A program made the position numbers and the translations under genes. Below the pieces are notes generated by a model that saw only the letters and a program-made list of their open reading frames with translations, ran no database searches and had not been told where the DNA came from. A stretch of 64,000 bases of DNA from assembly GCA_964472525.1 (NCBI GenBank), contig CAYYLL010000003.1:1-64000 (forward strand), given 5' to 3'. Origin of the DNA: SZUA-37 sp964472525 (GTDB taxonomy: Bacteria; Pseudomonadota; Gammaproteobacteria; UBA6429; Thiohalophilaceae). Positions 1-9,611 of the stretch are shown in pieces (position 1 is the stretch's first letter; every line of letters starts with the position of its first letter).

Positions 1-748
1 GGATATTGTACTCAATCCATTAGGTGTACCGTCTCGTATGAATATTGGTCAGGTATTAGAAACTCACCTCGGTTGGGCAGCACGCGGTCTTGGTAAAAAA
101 ATCAATAAAATGATTGAAGACGAGCAGCAAAAAGTGTCTGACATTCGTAAATTCCTCGACGAAATTTACAATCAAACCGAAGGCGAAAAAGCGGATCTTA
201 AATCATTTACTGATGAAGAAATCATGGAGCTTGCAGGCAATCTCTGTGACGGTGTGCCGATTGCAACGCCGGTATTCGATGGTATTAAAGAATCTGAGCT
301 TAAAGAGTTATTGGTATTAGCTGACTTGCCAGCATCGGGCCAGACCAAGTTAATTGATGGTCGAACCGGTGTTGAGTTTGAACGTGTAATCACCGTGGGC
401 TATATGTACATGTTGAAGTTAAACCACTTGGTTGACGATAAAATGCATGCGCGTTCTACCGGTCCATACAGTCTTGTTACGCAACAACCTCTCGGCGGTA
501 AAGCCCAGTTTGGTGGTCAGCGTTTCGGTGAGATGGAAGTATGGGCACTGGAAGCATACGGTGCAGCGTATACCTTACAGGAAATGTTAACGGTTAAATC
601 GGATGACGTGAATGGTCGAACCAAAATGTATAAAAACATTGTGGATGGCAACCATCATATGGAAGCCGGTATGCCGGAATCCTTTAACGTATTGTTGAAA
701 GAAATTCGATCTCTGTGTATTGACATCGAATTAGAAGAAACCAAATAA
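1..748 (+). CDS. rpoB: RNA polymerase beta subunit, C-terminal part (partial)
   Basis: The reading frame is already open at base 2 (DIVLNPLGVPSRMNIGQ), so the gene enters from outside the window and only about 248 C-terminal residues are present. Visible RpoB signatures are LETHLGWAARGLG, the GKAQFGGQRFGEMEVWALEA segment (beta C-terminal clamp region) and the ending IELEETK. The beta subunit forms the catalytic core of transcription with the beta-prime subunit encoded directly downstream. The first methionine at 38 is internal and is not the start. Identity is certain; only the 5' part is missing. Confidence 0.98.
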   Translation, partial: DIVLNPLGVPSRMNIGQVLETHLGWAARGLGKKINKMIEDEQQKVSDIRKFLDEIYNQTEGEKADLKSFTDEEIMELAGNLCDGVPIATPVFDGIKESELKELLVLADLPASGQTKLIDGRTGVEFERVITVGYMYMLKLNHLVDDKMHARSTGPYSLVTQQPLGGKAQFGGQRFGEMEVWALEAYGAAYTLQEMLTVKSDDVNGRTKMYKNIVDGNHHMEAGMPESFNVLLKEIRSLCIDIELEETK

Positions 749-794
749 GTTTATACCTAGTAGGCCGGGAAGCCGCAGCGTAACCCGGAATTGA

Positions 795-821
795 GGCCTT
801 GTTTAGTTAATAACTAAGGCC
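795..821 (+). other. Stem-loop in the rpoB-rpoC spacer
   Basis: In the 100-bp spacer, GGCC and TTAGTT (795-808) can pair with AACTAA and GGCC (812-821) around a 3-nt loop, with a 4-nt bulge. A second short pair, CCGGG (765-769) with CCCGG (784-788), lies just before it. No T-run follows, so it is not an obvious terminator. It may be an RNA processing or stability element between co-transcribed genes; this is inferred from base pairing only. Confidence 0.4.
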
Positions 822-848
822 GACCTATTATTTAGCAGGAGTGACAAC

Positions 849-3800
849 GTGAAAGATCTACTTAAGATCCTAAAGCAGCAAGGGCAAAACGATGATTTCG
901 ATGCGATTCGAATTGGTTTGGCATCGCCACAGAAAATTCGTTCGTGGTCGTACGGTGAAGTAAAAAAACCGGAAACAATTAATTATCGTACCTTTAAACC
1001 TGAACGTGACGGTTTATTCTGTGCGAAAATTTTTGGCCCTGTAAAAGATTACGAATGTCTATGCGGTAAGTACAAACGCTTAAAGCATCGTGGCGTTATC
1101 TGTGAAAAATGTGGCATCGAAGTAACTTTAGCTAAAGTACGTCGTGAGCGCATGGGTCATATCGAACTTGCCAGTCCTGTTGCACATATCTGGTTCTTAA
1201 AATCATTGCCTTCACGCATGGGTTTATTACTCGATCTCACTTTACGTGATATTGAACGGGTTCTTTATTTTGAAGCCTTCGTTGTGATTGAACCGGGTAT
1301 GACGGATCTTGAACCGGGCGCTTTAATGTCGGATGAGCAGTACCTTGATGCCATCGAAGAATACGGTGATGAATTTGACGCACGTATGGGTGCAGAAGCC
1401 ATCTTTGAATTATTGCGTAAGCTCGATCTGGAAGCGGAAGCCGTACAGGTTCGCGAAGACATGGGTAACACCCGTTCCGAAACTAAAATTAAAAAATACA
1501 CTAAACGTTTAAAATTACTTGAAGCGTTTATGGAATCAGGTAACAAACCTGAATGGATGGTGATGACAGTACTGCCTGTTCTGCCTCCTGAACTGCGTCC
1601 ATTAGTGCCATTAGAAGGCGGCCGTTTTGCAACGTCCGACTTAAATGATTTATACCGCCGCGTGATTAACCGTAATAACCGTTTAAAACGCTTACTGGAT
1701 TTAAATGCACCCGATATTATTGTACGTAACGAAAAACGTATGTTACAGGAATCGGTCGATGCCTTATTAGATAATGGTCGTCGCGGCCGTGCGATTACCG
1801 GTTCAAACAAGCGCCCATTAAAATCTTTGGCTGATATGATCAAAGGTAAGCAAGGTCGTTTCCGTCAGAACTTGCTTGGTAAACGGGTGGATTACTCTGG
1901 CCGTTCAGTGATTGTGGTTGGACCAACATTAAAGTTACATCAATGTGGCCTACCTAAAAAAATGGGTCTGGAATTATTCAAACCGTTTATCTTTAGTAAA
2001 TTAGAACGTCGTGGTTTAGCCACAACGATTAAAGCTGCCAAGAAAATGGTTGAACGTGAAGGCCCTGAAGTCTGGGATATCCTCGATGAGGTTATTCGTG
2101 AACATCCTATTATGCTTAACCGTGCGCCAACACTTCACCGTTTAGGTATTCAGGCGTTTGAGCCAATGTTGATTGAAGGTAAAGCGATTCAATTACACCC
2201 ACTAGTTTGTACCGCATTCAATGCGGATTTCGATGGCGATCAAATGGCGGTTCACGTGCCTTTGTCTATCGAAGCACAGCTTGAAGCACGTACTTTAATG
2301 ATGTCGACTAACAATATTTTATCACCCGCTAATGGTGAGCCGATTATTGTACCTTCACAGGATGTTGTTTTAGGTTTGTATTACTTATCCCGTGAGCGCA
2401 TTAATGCTAAAGGCGAAGGCATGGTCTTTGTTGATGCCAATGAAGTTCAGCGTGCCTTTGCAAATGATGCTGTGCATCTGCAAGCAAAAGTGAAAGTGCG
2501 TATTAAGCAAGTGACTGTTAATAAAGACGGCACTCGTACAGCAGAAACAAAATTAGAAGAAACAACCGCCGGTCGTGCTATTTTATGGGACATTGTACCT
2601 GATGGCCTGCCGTTCTCGTTAGTGAATAAAGATTTAACCAAAAAAGCCGTATCACAGCTTATTAATGCCTGTTACCGAATTAACGGTTTAAAAGACACGG
2701 TTATTTTTGCTGATCAGCTAATGTATACCGGGTTCCGTTATTCAACCAAGTCAGGTATTTCTTTTGGTGTGGATGACATGGTTATCCCTGAATCGAAAAC
2801 CACCATTTTACAAGCGTCCGAAGACGAAGTGCGTGAAATTGGTGAACAATATACCTCTGGTTTGGTGACCGTTGGTGAACGTTACAATAAAGTGGTTGAT
2901 ATCTGGTCGCGTACCAATGATGTTATTGCAAAGGCGATGATGGATGGTTTGGGTACCGAAGATGTTGTGAATGCTGAAGGCGAAACGGTTCAACAAAAAT
3001 CGTTTAACTCGGTCTTTATGATGGCCGATTCTGGCGCACGGGGTAGTGCCGCACAGATACGTCAACTGGCTGGTATGCGTGGTTTGATGGCGAAGCCGGA
3101 TGGTTCGATTATCGAAACACCGATTACGGCGAACTTCCGTGAAGGTTTGAACGTACTTCAATACTTTATTTCGACTCACGGTGCGCGTAAAGGTTTGGCC
3201 GATACCGCATTAAAAACAGCAAACTCGGGTTACTTAACTCGTCGTCTTGTCGATGTTTCTCAGGACTTAGTAGTGACCGGCGTCGATTGTGGAACCGAAA
3301 ATGGTTTAACCCTCGCCAGTGTGATTGAAGGTGGCGATGTTGTTGAAGCCTTAAGTGAACGTGTATTAGGTCGAATCGTCGCCAAAGACGTTATTAACAC
3401 TAAAGGCGAAACCGTTATTGAGCAAGGTACACTGCTTGATGAAGCTTGGGTAGATAAGCTCGATGGTCTCGGTGTGGATACTATGCTAGTTCGCTCGGCG
3501 ATTACCTGTGATAATTTACACGGTGTTTGTGCGAGCTGTTATGGACGTGATCTAGCACGTGGTCATAAAGTGAACGAAGGTGAAGCGGTGGGCGTTATTG
3601 CCGCACAATCCATTGGTGAACCGGGTACCCAGTTAACCATGCGTACATTCCATATTGGTGGTGCAGCATCTCGAGCGGCCGCTATCAGTAATATCGAAAT
3701 TAAGAGCAAGGGTACGGTTCGCTTACATAATATGAAAACAGTGCAACATGCCAACGGGCATAATGTTGCGGTATCCCGTTCAGGTGAAGTGACGGTTCTT

Positions 3801-5093
3801 GATGAAATGCAACGTGAACGTGAACGTTATAAAGTGCCATATGGTGCGGTTATTACCGTAAATGATGGTGACGTGGTTGAAGGTGGACAGGTTGTTGCCA
3901 ATTGGGACCCACATACTCACCCGGTTGTCACTGAAGTGGCGGGTAAAATTGAATTTGTTGATATTGTTGAAGGTTCAACCGTGTCAGCCGATGTTGATGA
4001 AGTGACGGGCTTAAGTTCTTTAGTGATTATGGATCCAAAGCAACGTCCTTCTGCATCAAAAGATTTACGTCCAGCGGTGCGTTTGATCGATGCTGATGGT
4101 GAAGGCCTCAATATTGCCGGTACAGACATTCCTGCCCATTACTTCTTACCTGCTGGTGCAATTGTCACCATGAAGCATGGTTCGGACGTGGGCGTGGGTG
4201 ATGCGATTGCACGTATCCCGCAGGAGTCATCGAAAACTCGTGATATTACCGGTGGTCTACCTCGGGTAGCGGATTTATTTGAAGCGCGTAAACCGAAAGA
4301 GCCCTCTATTCTGGCAGAAATTACCGGTACGATTAGTTTCGGTAAAGAAACCAAAGGTAAACAGCGTTTAATGATTACGCCTGCCGAAGGTGACCATTAT
4401 GAAGTGCTTATTCCAAAATGGCGTCATGTAACGGTATTCGAAGGTGAGCATGTTGAACAAGGCGAGATGATTGCCGAAGGCGAACCCAATCCACATGATA
4501 TTTTACGTTTATTAGGTGTAGAAGAATTAGCTCGCTATATCGTAAAAGAAGTACAAGATGTTTACCGTTTACAAGGTGTAAAAATTAATGACAAACATAT
4601 TGAAGTAATTGTGCGTCAAATGCTGCGTAAATGTGAAATTACCGACGGTGCAGACAGTAACTTCTTACGCGGTGAACAAATTGAACGTTCACGCGTATTG
4701 GAAATAAATGAAAAGCTCGTAGCGGATGATAAAGATCCGGCAAAATATGCGTATATGTTACTCGGTATTACCAAAGCATCGCTAGCAACCGAGTCGTTTG
4801 TTTCGGCGGCATCCTTCCAAGAAACCACGCGGGTTCTAACCGAAGCGGCGGTTACTGGAAAAGTCGACCATTTACGTGGCTTGAAAGAAAACGTTATTGT
4901 GGGTCGCCTGATTCCGGCGGGTACCGGTTTGGCCTACCACGAAGAACGGTATCGCCAGCGTCATCAAGTTGATGAAGCAAAATTAGCGATTGACGAAGCG
5001 ACTTCGGTGCTTGAATCGGAAGTAGCGGCTGCGGCTGCTGAAGCCGATGCTGCATCAGCTTCTGAGCCGGTATCTGATCGGCCAACGGAGTAA
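849..5093 (+). CDS. rpoC: DNA-directed RNA polymerase subunit beta-prime
   Basis: This 1414-residue protein matches RpoC in length (about 1407 in E. coli). The N-terminal zinc ribbon ligands are C70, C72, C85 and C88, at the same numbers as in E. coli. The active-site magnesium motif NADFDGDQMAVH begins near residue 458, and the second zinc site includes CDNLHGVCASCYG. The bridge-helix/trigger-loop region contains GEPGTQLTMRTFHIGG. The start is GTG at 849, as is usual for rpoC, with GGAG at 838-841 as ribosome binding site; the N-terminus MKDLLKILK fits the family. The C-terminus ends in an Ala/Glu-rich tail (EVAAAAAEADAASA). It is co-transcribed with rpoB. Confidence 0.99.
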   Translation: MKDLLKILKQQGQNDDFDAIRIGLASPQKIRSWSYGEVKKPETINYRTFKPERDGLFCAKIFGPVKDYECLCGKYKRLKHRGVICEKCGIEVTLAKVRRERMGHIELASPVAHIWFLKSLPSRMGLLLDLTLRDIERVLYFEAFVVIEPGMTDLEPGALMSDEQYLDAIEEYGDEFDARMGAEAIFELLRKLDLEAEAVQVREDMGNTRSETKIKKYTKRLKLLEAFMESGNKPEWMVMTVLPVLPPELRPLVPLEGGRFATSDLNDLYRRVINRNNRLKRLLDLNAPDIIVRNEKRMLQESVDALLDNGRRGRAITGSNKRPLKSLADMIKGKQGRFRQNLLGKRVDYSGRSVIVVGPTLKLHQCGLPKKMGLELFKPFIFSKLERRGLATTIKAAKKMVEREGPEVWDILDEVIREHPIMLNRAPTLHRLGIQAFEPMLIEGKAIQLHPLVCTAFNADFDGDQMAVHVPLSIEAQLEARTLMMSTNNILSPANGEPIIVPSQDVVLGLYYLSRERINAKGEGMVFVDANEVQRAFANDAVHLQAKVKVRIKQVTVNKDGTRTAETKLEETTAGRAILWDIVPDGLPFSLVNKDLTKKAVSQLINACYRINGLKDTVIFADQLMYTGFRYSTKSGISFGVDDMVIPESKTTILQASEDEVREIGEQYTSGLVTVGERYNKVVDIWSRTNDVIAKAMMDGLGTEDVVNAEGETVQQKSFNSVFMMADSGARGSAAQIRQLAGMRGLMAKPDGSIIETPITANFREGLNVLQYFISTHGARKGLADTALKTANSGYLTRRLVDVSQDLVVTGVDCGTENGLTLASVIEGGDVVEALSERVLGRIVAKDVINTKGETVIEQGTLLDEAWVDKLDGLGVDTMLVRSAITCDNLHGVCASCYGRDLARGHKVNEGEAVGVIAAQSIGEPGTQLTMRTFHIGGAASRAAAISNIEIKSKGTVRLHNMKTVQHANGHNVAVSRSGEVTVLDEMQRERERYKVPYGAVITVNDGDVVEGGQVVANWDPHTHPVVTEVAGKIEFVDIVEGSTVSADVDEVTGLSSLVIMDPKQRPSASKDLRPAVRLIDADGEGLNIAGTDIPAHYFLPAGAIVTMKHGSDVGVGDAIARIPQESSKTRDITGGLPRVADLFEARKPKEPSILAEITGTISFGKETKGKQRLMITPAEGDHYEVLIPKWRHVTVFEGEHVEQGEMIAEGEPNPHDILRLLGVEELARYIVKEVQDVYRLQGVKINDKHIEVIVRQMLRKCEITDGADSNFLRGEQIERSRVLEINEKLVADDKDPAKYAYMLLGITKASLATESFVSAASFQETTRVLTEAAVTGKVDHLRGLKENVIVGRLIPAGTGLAYHEERYRQRHQVDEAKLAIDEATSVLESEVAAAAAEADAASASEPVSDRPTE

Positions 5094-5211
5094 AAAAGAG
5101 CAAAAAAGGCACTCTTTGGGTGTCATTTTGAAGGTTGGGCCAGTGAAATGGCCAAATAATTGGTGAATAGCCCTGAAATTCAATTTTGTGGGTAATTAAG
5201 TGTAAATCTGG

Positions 5212-5241
5212 TTGACAGTACACCACTAGATTCACTACAAT
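5212..5241 (+). promoter_or_regulatory. Sigma-70 promoter of the str operon
   Basis: TTGACA at 5212-5217 and TACAAT at 5236-5241 are separated by 18 bp. This is a near-consensus sigma-70 promoter about 70 bp upstream of rpsL, where the str operon promoter is expected. It begins a transcription unit separate from rpoBC. Confidence 0.8.
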
Positions 5242-5254
5242 CCGCGCCTCACAT

Positions 5255-5288
5255 ACGACAGGTCGAGAAATGTCTTTCGACCTGTCGT
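5255..5288 (+). promoter_or_regulatory. Perfect 12-bp hairpin in the rpsL 5' leader
   Basis: ACGACAGGTCGA (5255-5266) and TCGACCTGTCGT (5277-5288) are exact inverted repeats around a 10-nt loop. They begin a few bases after the predicted transcription start of the str promoter and are followed by a T-rich but interrupted run (TTATTTTCTGG) containing the rpsL ribosome binding site. It could be a 5'-end stabilising hairpin or a weak attenuator. The pairing is seen directly; the function is inferred. Confidence 0.6.
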
Positions 5289-5312
5289 TTATTTTCTGGA
5301 GTTTAGAGAAAT

Positions 5313-5687
5313 ATGACCACAATTAATCAACTCGTTCGCAAACCGCGTAAACGTAAGATTGTGAAATCGAATGTACCGGCATTGGCTGCTTGTCCTCAAC
5401 GCCGTGGCGTGTGTACCCGTGTGTATACAACCACACCAAAAAAGCCGAACTCAGCAATGCGTAAAGTTGCCCGTGTTCGCTTAACCAATGGTTTTGAAGT
5501 GAGTAGTTATATCGGTGGTGAAGGCCATAATTTACAGGAACACTCGGTGGTTCTGATTCGTGGTGGCCGTGTTAAAGATTTACCGGGTGTACGTTATCAC
5601 GTTGTTCGTGGTTCGTTAGATACATCGGGTGTAAGTGATCGCAGAAATGGCCGCTCGAAATACGGCGCCAAGCGACCTAAGAGTTAA
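5313..5687 (+). CDS. rpsL: 30S ribosomal protein S12
   Basis: This 124-residue protein is the standard S12 length and begins MTTINQLVRKPRK. S12 lies at the decoding centre of the 30S subunit. The conserved TTPKKPNSAMRKVARVRL loop places lysines at K43-K44, and the second conserved loop reads GGRVKDLPGVRYH. Both loops have the lysines normally found in streptomycin-sensitive S12. It is the first gene of the str operon, preceded by a promoter and a strong leader hairpin. The spacer to rpsG is only 21 nt, too short to hold the long S7-binding intercistronic structure known from E. coli. Confidence 0.99.
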   Translation: MTTINQLVRKPRKRKIVKSNVPALAACPQRRGVCTRVYTTTPKKPNSAMRKVARVRLTNGFEVSSYIGGEGHNLQEHSVVLIRGGRVKDLPGVRYHVVRGSLDTSGVSDRRNGRSKYGAKRPKS

Positions 5688-5708
5688 TAAAGGGTTTAGG
5701 AATTTTAA

Positions 5709-6179
5709 ATGGCTAGAAGACGCGTCGCGCAGAAACGAGAAGTATTACCGGACCCAAAATATAAGTCCGAGTTAATTGCAAAATTTATTAATATGGTAAT
5801 GATGCACGGTAAAAAATCCGTTGCAGAAAATATTGTATATGGCGCGCTAGATAGCGTTGCAGATAAAAAACATGGTGAAGCTCAAGGTATTCTTGAAGTT
5901 GCATTAGATAATGTTCGCCCGACTGTGGAAGTAAAATCACGTCGAGTGGGTGGTGCAACCTATCAGGTGCCAGTTGAAGTTCGTGCCAGTCGTCGTAATA
6001 CATTGGCGATGCGTTGGATTATTGATGCTGCGCGTAAGCGTGGTGAAAAAGGCATGGGTGCACGTTTAGCCGGTGAGTTGTTTGATGCAACAGAAAATCG
6101 CGGCTCAGCAGTGAAAAAACGTGAAGATACACACCGTATGGCTGATGCGAATAAAGCCTTCGCACATTATCGTTGGTAA
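5709..6179 (+). CDS. rpsG: 30S ribosomal protein S7
   Basis: This 156-residue protein has the S7 signature DPKYKSELIAKFINMVM followed by HGKKSVAE, and the conserved RRVGGATYQVPVEVR. S7 nucleates assembly of the 30S head by binding the 3' major domain of 16S rRNA and contacts the E-site tRNA. The C-terminus is of the short kind (REDTHRMADANKAFAHYRW). An AGGA-containing ribosome binding site lies upstream of ATG 5709. It is co-transcribed between rpsL and fusA. Confidence 0.99.
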   Translation: MARRRVAQKREVLPDPKYKSELIAKFINMVMMHGKKSVAENIVYGALDSVADKKHGEAQGILEVALDNVRPTVEVKSRRVGGATYQVPVEVRASRRNTLAMRWIIDAARKRGEKGMGARLAGELFDATENRGSAVKKREDTHRMADANKAFAHYRW

Positions 6180-6263
6180 ACAGAAGCTTAGAGAGCAAAC
6201 GTTACAAACAGGTTCTCGCTTTTAATATCAATACAGTAGGTAGTTAATATAGAGTAAATAGAA

Positions 6264-8378
6264 GTGGCACGTAAGACACCTCTTAATCGTTATCGCAACA
6301 TCGGCATCATGGCTCATATCGATGCAGGTAAGACAACGACCACCGAGCGAGTTTTATTTTACACGGGTATTTCCCACAAAATTGGTGAAGTACATGATGG
6401 TGCCGCAACCATGGACTGGATGGAGCAAGAGCAGGAACGAGGTATTACGATTACTTCGGCTGCAACGACTTGTTTCTGGCAGGGCATGGACAAGCAGTTT
6501 GATGAGCATCGTATCAATATTATTGATACACCCGGGCACGTTGACTTTACGATAGAAGTTGAGCGCTCGTTACGTGTTTTAGATGGCGCCTGTGCGGTTT
6601 TTTGTGCCGTTGGTGGTGTCGAACCCCAGTCTGAAACAGTCTGGCGGCAAGCGAATAAATACCAAGTGCCACGGTTGGCATTTGTAAACAAGATGGACCG
6701 CGCTGGCGCGAATTTTTTGCGCGTAGTTGAACAGATTAAAGAGCGCTTAGGCGCAACGCCTGTTCCAATGCAGTTGAACATTGGTGCAGAGGAAGGTTTT
6801 CAGGGTGTCATCGATCTGGTGCGCATGAAAGCCATTTACTGGAATGAAGATGATTTAGGCGCGACTTACGAGGCCCGTGATATTCCAGAAGAATTACTGG
6901 CGAAAGCGACTGAATTGCGTGAGCAAATGATTGAGTCAGCTGCTGAAGCCAATGAAGAATTAATGGATAAATACCTTGAAGAAGGCGATTTATCGAACGA
7001 AGAAATTAAAACAGGCATTCGTTTGCGTACATTGGCAAACGATATTATTCCTTGTTTTTGTGGCTCTGCTTTCAAAAATAAAGGGGTTCAGGCAATGCTT
7101 GATGCCGTGGTTGAATATATGCCCTCACCCGAAGAGGTGCCTGCAATTAGAGGTACCTTGGATAGTATCGGGGATGACGGCAAAGAAACAGAAGGTGAAC
7201 GGCCTTCATCTGATGATGCACCGTTTGCTGCACTCGCGTTTAAAATCGCGACCGATCCATTCGTTGGAACCTTAACGTTCTTTCGGGTGTATTCGGGTGT
7301 TTTAAAGTCGGGTGACTTTGTATACAACCCGGTGAAAGGCAAAAAAGAACGCATTGGCCGTATTTTGCAAATGCATTCAAATAGCCGCGAAGAGATTAAA
7401 GAAGTACGAGCAGGCGATATTGCAGCGGCTGTTGGTCTTAAAGATGTTACAACAGGTGAAACCCTGTGTGACATGAAAGAAGTGATTACGCTAGAGCGAA
7501 TGGATTTCCCTGAACCGGTAATAGCGGTTGCGATTGAGCCTAGAACATTGGCCGATCAAGAGAAGATGGGGATTGCATTAGGTAAATTAGCTCGGGAAGA
7601 TCCTTCATTTCGTGTGAGTACGGACGAAGAGTCCGGGCAAACAATTATCGCCGGCATGGGCGAGCTTCACCTCGACATTATTGTCGACCGAATGAAGCGA
7701 GAATTTAGTGTTGAAGCCAACGTTGGCGCACCACAAGTTTCTTACCGCGAAACCATTCGCGGAACTGTCCAAAAGGCAGAAGGGAAATTTGTACGTCAGT
7801 CGGGTGGCCGTGGTCAGTACGGGCATGTTGTGCTACGAATTGAACCGCAAGAGCCGGGTAGCGGTTATGAATTTGTTAACGAGATAGTGGGTGGTTCGGT
7901 ACCAAAAGAGTACATCCCATCGGTTGATAAAGGCATACAAGAAGCCATGCTCAATGGTGTGGTCGGCGGATATCAAATGGTTGATATCAAAGTAACGCTA
8001 CATGATGGTTCATACCACGAGGTTGACTCGAATGAAATGGCCTTCAAGGTGGCAGGCTCCATGGGCTTTAAAGCCGGTGCAGCCGAATGTGACCCGGTTC
8101 TATTAGAACCTGTTATGAAAGTGGAAGTGGTGACACCTGAAGATTATATGGGTGATGTTGTTGGAGACCTAAACCGTCGCCGTGGCATTATCGGCGGGAT
8201 GGAAGACGGTCCATCCGGCAAAGTTGTTCAGGCGGAAGTGCCGCTAGCCGAAATGTTTGGCTATGCGACCGACTTGCGTTCAGCAACACAAGGCCGTGCG
8301 ACATACAGCATGGAATTTGAAAAGTACAGTGAAGCGCCTGGCAGTATTGCAGAGGCGATTGTTAAGAAAGCGTCTTAA
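6264..8378 (+). CDS. fusA: Translation elongation factor G
   Basis: This 704-residue translocase GTPase has the G1 motif AHIDAGKTTTTE, switch II DTPGHVDFT and the NKMD specificity motif, followed by the EF-G domains II-V (for example GELHLDIIVDRMKREF in domain III and GRGQYGHVVLRIEP in domain IV). It drives tRNA-mRNA movement on the ribosome. The start is GTG at 6264, which gives MARKTPLNRYRNIGIMAHID as in homologues. The ribosome binding site is weak, and an 84-nt spacer without a recognisable promoter separates it from rpsG. Confidence 0.99.
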   Translation: MARKTPLNRYRNIGIMAHIDAGKTTTTERVLFYTGISHKIGEVHDGAATMDWMEQEQERGITITSAATTCFWQGMDKQFDEHRINIIDTPGHVDFTIEVERSLRVLDGACAVFCAVGGVEPQSETVWRQANKYQVPRLAFVNKMDRAGANFLRVVEQIKERLGATPVPMQLNIGAEEGFQGVIDLVRMKAIYWNEDDLGATYEARDIPEELLAKATELREQMIESAAEANEELMDKYLEEGDLSNEEIKTGIRLRTLANDIIPCFCGSAFKNKGVQAMLDAVVEYMPSPEEVPAIRGTLDSIGDDGKETEGERPSSDDAPFAALAFKIATDPFVGTLTFFRVYSGVLKSGDFVYNPVKGKKERIGRILQMHSNSREEIKEVRAGDIAAAVGLKDVTTGETLCDMKEVITLERMDFPEPVIAVAIEPRTLADQEKMGIALGKLAREDPSFRVSTDEESGQTIIAGMGELHLDIIVDRMKREFSVEANVGAPQVSYRETIRGTVQKAEGKFVRQSGGRGQYGHVVLRIEPQEPGSGYEFVNEIVGGSVPKEYIPSVDKGIQEAMLNGVVGGYQMVDIKVTLHDGSYHEVDSNEMAFKVAGSMGFKAGAAECDPVLLEPVMKVEVVTPEDYMGDVVGDLNRRRGIIGGMEDGPSGKVVQAEVPLAEMFGYATDLRSATQGRATYSMEFEKYSEAPGSIAEAIVKKAS

Positions 8379-8420
8379 ATAAAATTTTAGACGACATTAA
8401 TTTAGAAAGAGGGCAAAACG

Positions 8421-9611
8421 GTGTCAAAGGAAAAATTTGAACGAACTAAACCCCATGTTAACGTGGGAACAATTGGTCACGTCGATCACGGCAAAACCAC
8501 ATTAACAGCGGCGATTACAAAAGTAATGGCAGAGAAGCACGGTGGTGAATTCAAAGACTACGCGAATATTGACAGCGCGCCAGAAGAACGCGAACGCGGC
8601 ATCACCATTGCCACGGCTCACGTTGAATACGAAAGTGACAACCGTCACTACGCTCACGTGGATTGCCCGGGACACGCCGATTACGTTAAAAACATGATCA
8701 CCGGCGCGGCTCAAATGGACGGTGCGATATTAGTTTGTAGTGCAGCCGATGGCCCGATGCCACAAACGCGTGAACATATCCTATTGTCTCGTCAAGTTGG
8801 CGTCCCTTATATTGTTGTATACATGAACAAAGCCGACATGGTCGACGACGACGAACTATTAGAACTCGTTGAAATGGAAATCCGCGAACTGCTTGATTCC
8901 TACGACTTCCCTGGCGACGATACCCCTGTCATTATCGGTTCAGCACTCAAAGCCCTCGAAGGCGACACCTCCGACATTGGCGTCCCTTCTATTGTTAAAT
9001 TAGTAGAAGCCATGGACAGCTACTTCCCACTGCCAGAACGCGCCATAGACGGTGACTTCTTAATGCCAGTGGAAGACGTGTTCTCCATCTCCGGTCGTGG
9101 TACAGTAGTGACCGGTCGAATCGAACGTGGTGTCGTAAAAGTAGGCGAAGAAATTGAAATCGTCGGCATCAAAGACACCGCCACCACCACCTGTACAGGT
9201 GTTGAAATGTTCCGTAAACTGCTCGACGAAGGTCAAGCAGGCGACAACGTTGGTATCTTATTACGCGGTACTAAGCGAGAAGAAGTTGAACGTGGTCAAG
9301 TACTTTGCAAACCCGGTTCAATCAAACCGCATACCAAATTTGAAGCTGAAGTGTATATCCTCAGCAAAGATGAAGGTGGACGACATACACCCTTTTTCAA
9401 TGGATACCGTCCCCAGTTTTACTTCCGAACCACGGATGTGACCGGCGCTTGTGACTTACCAGAAGGCACCGAAATGGTGATGCCTGGGGACAACGTACAA
9501 ATGATTGTCACCCTTATCGCCCCAATTGCAATGGAAGACGGTTTACGTTTTGCGATTCGTGAAGGTGGCCGTACCGTGGGTGCGGGTGTGGTTTCTAAAG
9601 TGATAGAATAA
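8421..9611 (+). CDS. tuf: Translation elongation factor Tu
   Basis: This 396-residue protein begins MSKEKFERTKPHVNVGTIGH, with G1 GHVDHGKTT, switch II DCPGHADYVKNM and the specificity motif NKADM. It delivers aminoacyl-tRNA to the ribosome. The start is GTG at 8421 with a good AGAGGG ribosome binding site. Codon use differs visibly from the neighbours: the middle of the gene strongly favours C-ending codons (GAC, GGC, CTC, TCC, ACC), while fusA and rpsJ favour A/T-ending ones. That could reflect very high expression, or gene conversion with a second tuf copy, which many gammaproteobacteria have; no second copy is visible here. Confidence 0.99.
   Translation: MSKEKFERTKPHVNVGTIGHVDHGKTTLTAAITKVMAEKHGGEFKDYANIDSAPEERERGITIATAHVEYESDNRHYAHVDCPGHADYVKNMITGAAQMDGAILVCSAADGPMPQTREHILLSRQVGVPYIVVYMNKADMVDDDELLELVEMEIRELLDSYDFPGDDTPVIIGSALKALEGDTSDIGVPSIVKLVEAMDSYFPLPERAIDGDFLMPVEDVFSISGRGTVVTGRIERGVVKVGEEIEIVGIKDTATTTCTGVEMFRKLLDEGQAGDNVGILLRGTKREEVERGQVLCKPGSIKPHTKFEAEVYILSKDEGGRHTPFFNGYRPQFYFRTTDVTGACDLPEGTEMVMPGDNVQMIVTLIAPIAMEDGLRFAIREGGRTVGAGVVSKVIE

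Noticed and set aside
1265..1843. Antisense frame of 192 codons inside rpoC
   Set aside because: It is opposite the conserved rpoC core, with no family features and no ribosome binding site.
5096..5128. Possible terminator after rpoC (GGCAC / GTGTC followed by ATTTTG)
   Set aside because: The stem is short with a G-U pair and a poor T-run. Not strong enough to list.
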